This document shows positions 16,635-20,328 of a stretch of 20,328 nt of DNA, one piece after another. Both the position numbers and the translations under genes were made by a program. Numbering within the stretch: the first letter of the stretch is position 1; every line of letters begins with the position of its first letter. This DNA comes from Chara braunii (taxonomy: Eukaryota; Streptophyta; Charophyceae; Charales; Characeae), in assembly GCA_003427395.1 (NCBI GenBank), contig BFEA01000049.1:3096348-3116675 (forward strand), read 5' to 3'. The notes beneath the pieces were generated by a model. The model had not been told where the DNA came from, did not search any database, and worked only from the letters and a program-made list of their open reading frames with translations.

Positions 16635-17475
16635 TCCCTTGCTGTTGTTCAGTCTTTTTTTCATTTAGTAATGTGACGGTTGCTTCCTAGTTGTTCCGTG
16701 ACTCATGCATGAGTAGGTTATAGGCCTTTTGTTGTTGTTCAGTCCTTCCTTCACTTAGTAATGTGGCGGTTGCTTCCTAGCTGTTCCGTGACTCATGCAC
16801 GTGTAGGTTGTATGTATTTTGTTGTTGTTCAGTCCTTCCTTCACTTAGTAATATAGCGGTTGCTTCCTAGCTGTTTCGTGACTCATGTATGTGTGTGTTG
16901 TGAGTCTTTTGCTGTTGTTCAAGTATTTCCTTCACTTAGTGATGTGGCGGTTGCTTCCTAGCTGTTCCATGACTCATGTATGTGTGTGTTGTGGGTCTTT
17001 TGCCGCTGTTCAGTCCTTCCTTCACTTAGTAATGTGGTGGTTGCTTCCTAGCTGTTCCGTGACTCATGTATGTGTGTGTTGTGGGTCTTTTGCTGCTGTT
17101 CAAGTCTTTCCTTCACTTAGTGATGTGGCGGTTGCTTCCTAGTTGCTCCGTGACTCGTGTATGTGTGTGTTGTGGCGCTTTTACTGTTGTTCAAGTCTTT
17201 CCTTCACTTAGTGATGTGGCGGTTGCTTCCTAGTTGTTTCGTGACTCATGCATGTGTATGTTGTAGGTCCTTTGCTGCAGTTTAGTCTTTCCTTCACTTA
17301 GTGATGTGGCGGTTGCTTCCTAGTTGTTCTGTGACTCGTGTATGTATGTATTGTGAGTCTTTTGCTGTTGTTCAAGTCTTTCATTCACTTGGTAATGCGG
17401 CGGTTGCTTCCAAGTTGTTCCGTGACTCATGTCTATGTGTGTTGTAGGTCCTTTGCTGGAGTTCAGTCTTTCATC
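16635..17475 (+). repeat. 90/91-bp tandem repeat, about nine units
   Basis: The block GCGGTTGCTTCCTAG recurs with spacings of 90, 90, 91, 90, 91, 91, 90 and 91 bases (CTTCC at 16683, 16773, 16863, 16954, 17044, 17135, 17226, 17316 and 17407). A unit holds TTCACTTAGTAATGTGG, the block, TGTTCCGTGACTCATG, a TGTGTG run and TTTTGCTGTTGTTCA. A tenth partial unit fades by about 17475. The frame at 16885-17142 is just this repeat translated. Confidence 0.93.
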
Positions 17476-17551
17476 GCTCAATGATGAATCTATTCGGGTC
17501 TTGAACAGGGGATGGTAGATCAAGTATGGGTAAGGCTTTATTAGGATTAGG

Positions 17552-17552
<1 letters not shown>

Positions 17553-17583
<31 letters not shown>

Positions 17584-17683
17584 CTCTTTTTTTTTCTCTC
17601 TCTCCTTTTCTCTCTCTCTCTCTCCCTCTTTCTCTCTCACTTTTTTTTCTCTCTCTTTTTTTTTTTTTTTTTTTTTTTTTTTN

Positions 17684-17751
<68 letters not shown>

Positions 17752-17758
17752 CCCCTCT
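17553..17758. repeat. Poly-T and (TC)n low-complexity tract with an N
   Basis: Runs of 25-30 T alternate with TC-rich sequence. A single N at 17683 splits poly-T from an uninterrupted (TC)n to about 17746. The true length is unknown because of the N. Frames on both strands here are simple repeats of Phe/Leu/Ser or Arg/Glu/Lys. Confidence 0.95.
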
Positions 17759-17759
17759 C

Positions 17760-18640
17760 TCCGCCTCTCTCGTTCCCCTGTCTCATACTTCGGCCCCTTC
17801 AACCTTCTTCCCTTCCACCACTTGGCATATAACTGACACTTCACCACTTACTTGTTACATTTCTAGGGAACGAACAGTGAAAAGAAATTGTCCTCAGGCT
17901 CACTTGGTGGAGAAAGTGGGCGAGGGAACGACTGCTGATCCCTTGTGTCGCCGAGAAGGAAAATGAAAGAGAAACTTGAGGGATTGAGAGGAGCCGGATC
18001 AGAAAAAATAACTAGAGAAAGTTGGTGTTTGAAGCAAGGTCAGTTGACTCAACCATTTTCCCGACTGCATGGTTATGAGAAGAGGATGGACTGATTGAGC
18101 ATGGAAAGGAGAATAATGAGAAGCCAAAGAAAAGAAAGCTAGGCATGTGGGAAGGGCTATGTGTTGACCCCAATGAGGGATTGTATCGGTCTTTGCTTTC
18201 ATGTGAGATTGTGCAGGTAAGTAAAGTCTTGGAATGTCTTGAGCAAGACCGGGCCGAGAGAAACCGTGCGGCAAGGAAAAAAAAGGGAAGAGGGGGCAAA
18301 GAGGCTACGAACCCTTAGTGTAAAACCGAACCATGAGAGAGACCTTTGTGCATGCGACTTGGAATGTGAATGAAAGAAAGGAGTGAGACTTTTGTTGATC
18401 AGACTGTGGAGTAGCTTGTGCATGCATGTGAAGGCCCCGAAAGGACTAAGGGGTTTGTTCCAATGACGATGGATGGAATGTATGAGACACGAGGAGTGCG
18501 TAGAGGCGAGGGGGAAGACAGTGTTGCCGCACCCCGATGACGCTGTAGGATTGTTGTGCTTAGGGAAATGGTGCTTGGCCTAAGGATAACGCTTAGCCTG
18601 CACGCAAAAGAAGAAGAACTCTCAAAGAACCCCTGGCACC
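17760..18640. other. No gene recognised
   Basis: Mixed-composition DNA, purine-rich on the + strand in 17870-18540. Minus-strand frames of 74-95 codons (17999-18423) overlap one another and are Ser/Phe/Leu-rich, without a domain. Confidence 0.45.
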
Positions 18641-19060
18641 CCCAACATCCCGTACTAAGGAACTGCTATGCCAGCCTCAACCCTATGCTACGTAACAGGA
18701 GGATAGCCAACCCTGAGTCATGTGTGTATTGCAGTGTGCTATTGTGTTGATGATAGAGAGCTGGGGATCCTCCGTTCCCTCGTATATCCCTGGAGCTCGT
18801 TCCGGGGCCGCGGTAAGGTGCAGTATCTCCTGACACACCCGACATCCCGTATTAAGGAACTGCTATGCCAGCCTCAACCCTTTGTATTGCAGTGTTCCAT
18901 TGTGTTGATGGTAGAGAGCTGGGAATCCTCTGTTCCATCGTAAGCCCGTTCCGGTCCCGTGGTAAGGTGCAGTATCTCCTAAAACCCCCGACATCGAAGG
19001 AACTGCCTTGCCAGCCTCAAACCTAAGCTACGTACTAGGAGGATAGCCAACCCTAAGTCG
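18641..19060 (+). repeat. Three-copy repeat of about 150-200 bp
   Basis: The block GACATCCCGTA.TAAGGAACTG with CTATGCCAGCCTCAACCC starts near 18643, 18840 and 18988. Copy 1 (about 197 bp) carries GCTACGTA.CAGGAGGATAG, then GTATTGCAGTGT, GTGTTGATGATAGAGAGCTGG and GGTAAGGTGCAGTATCTCCT. Copy 2 (about 150 bp) lacks the GCTACGTA..GGATAG segment, and copy 3 has that segment but not the rest. The unequal deletions suggest a decayed tandem array. Confidence 0.82.
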
Positions 19061-20045
19061 TGAATCATGGACTTTATCATGGATTGTGTGTATTGACCCT
19101 GGAGCATCGTACCACTACGTCTAATTATAGTCATACGGGAACCCCATAGCAGCCAGAACCGTATTCACGAGAGAACATGCGGGGGCTGCTCCCTACCTGC
19201 AAGTGGGCGAACTGGAGCTACTGTTCAAGGACATATAAAACGGAGATTAAAGAGCCTATATCTTTGAGACCCTCGGGGCCACTGTGCTCTGGTACCTCTG
19301 GAAGCAACGGAATGATGTTGTACGTACTGGAGAACCCCCTTAAGTACAACAACTGTTCTGAATCAACAACATCAAGCGATCTCTGAGACAGATTATCTAT
19401 ATAGATTGGAGAAAAAAATTGGGCAATGTGCCCTCAGCTAGTATCAATTGAAGGCTGTACTGGGGACATCTCGTTTGGGCCTTTTTTGCAGCAATAGGGA
19501 TGGATGTGGGTACTTCTGTATTTGAGTCCTACTTCTTCGTAGGGTTTGTTGTTGCTTCAGTGTTTTTTTGGCTGTACTTGTTGTCTAGGACAATAGGGTG
19601 ATATTGCAATCTTTTTGCTACTTTTAGTCTTCTTTTATAGCCTTTTTCTGAGATCTTTTTCACAGGGGACGGGCTCCGCTAGCTGACTGCAGCTGGAGAC
19701 CTCGTGGCCCGGCCCCATTTAAAAAACAAAAAAACGGAGATTGACCGTGAAAAGGATAGAAAAAAGAAAAAGCAAAAAGCGATTGTCTGGCGTGCTGATG
19801 ACTGGAAAGTCCGCAGCCCGAAAACCGGTACCTGTGATGACTGAAAGCACCCCTGAGAGCATACTGGGTCGTGTGCAGGCGCCAACACCGTAGAAACAGC
19901 CACAGCAGTCAATGCGACTGCAGCGGTAGTTGGTGACCGCTTGAGTGCTTGTGCCGCAGACCGACCTTCCACAAAGAAACAGCTCAGGGCTCGGCAGCTC
20001 AACGGAAGGGTCGAGGAAAGTCGCACGAGAACACAAACACGTAAA
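19061..20045. other. No gene recognised
   Basis: Plain DNA with a T-rich stretch (19480-19680) and an A-rich stretch (19720-19785). A 115-codon minus-strand frame at 19679-20026 and an overlapping 124-codon one at 19719-20093 share the same DNA and show no domain. Confidence 0.45.
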
Positions 20046-20117
20046 GCGGGGGAAGTCCAACCCCGTGATGAGGCGGTGAAAGTCCAACCTCATGATGAGG
20101 CGGTGAAAGTCCGAGGA
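20046..20117 (+). repeat. 27-bp tandem repeat, about 2.6 units
   Basis: Units start at 20046, 20073 and 20100 with GCGGTGAAAGTCC followed by AACCTCATGATGAG. The third is cut after GTCCGAGG. Confidence 0.85.
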
Positions 20118-20240
20118 AGCAGTTTGTCAGGGTCACCCTTTTTCGCTGTGGAGCTGTGTATAGCGAATGCCGGATGCAGAGACACACGCACAGAGAGTCC
20201 GGCGAAACTATCGCTCACAGTCACCCTCTTGTTTTTGGGA

Positions 20241-20285
20241 GTTCACACACACACACACACACGCACACACACACACACACACAGC

Positions 20286-20328
<43 letters not shown>
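20241..20328. repeat. (CA)n and (GA)n compound microsatellite at the window end
   Basis: ACACAC with one interrupting G up to 20282 is followed after GCCGG by an uninterrupted GA run to the last base. The GA run continues beyond the window. Confidence 0.95.

Noticed and set aside
17320-17966. 175- and 146-codon frames on opposite strands
   Set aside because: They translate the poly-T/(TC)n microsatellite and contain an N.

Overview
The window looks like repeat-filled nuclear DNA from a eukaryote, most plausibly a plant with a large genome. The grounds are a 13.6-kb LTR retrotransposon with a plant tRNA-Asp-type primer binding site, layered diverged repeats, microsatellites, minisatellites and three single-N assembly gaps. 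The lineage cannot be fixed from this sequence. I find no convincing protein-coding gene, rRNA or intact tRNA. Every open frame is short and most are low-complexity or overlap another strand. I call none of them a gene.

Layout. 1-13589 is one LTR element on the + strand. It has a left LTR copy (1-598, possibly cut by the window edge), a primer binding site at 601-618, about 12.3 kb of non-coding G-rich/C-poor interior, and a right LTR copy (at least 12975-13589). It resembles a non-autonomous LARD-type element. The interior holds several sets of small hairpins (5010-5087, 5651-5849, 7581-7643), a CTG-rich tract (8590-9330), a long repeat here called B (9415-11013), a five-copy ~120-bp tandem array (11170-11755) with a second primer-binding-site-like motif after it, and a 95-bp exact duplication across an assembly N. 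Outside the element, 13590-14413 is unassigned. A second copy of repeat B follows (14414-15962), then an inverted copy of an interior segment (16010-16377), a 35-bp x 7 array, a 90/91-bp x 9 array, poly-T/(TC)n, a three-copy ~150-200-bp repeat, a 27-bp repeat and terminal (CA)n/(GA)n.

Most interesting signal. Both copies of repeat B carry a series of about 10-12 small hairpins whose apical sequence is nearly constant within a copy, while the flanking stem arms differ from hairpin to hairpin yet remain complementary. The apical sequence is of one type in copy 1 (near TGTTCTATAAGTTTAGGTGG) and another in copy 2 (near CATTGTTTCTAAGACGAATG), although several hairpins sit at matching positions with recognisably related stems and flanks. 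So the loop has been replaced or homogenised across the whole array while each stem kept its own covarying sequence. Smaller sets with other constant loops (GGCGCAACC; CCATAAG) occur elsewhere in the element. I know of no described repeat family with this behaviour. Its function is open: structured RNA, a protein-recognition loop, or a homogenisation mechanism limited to loops.
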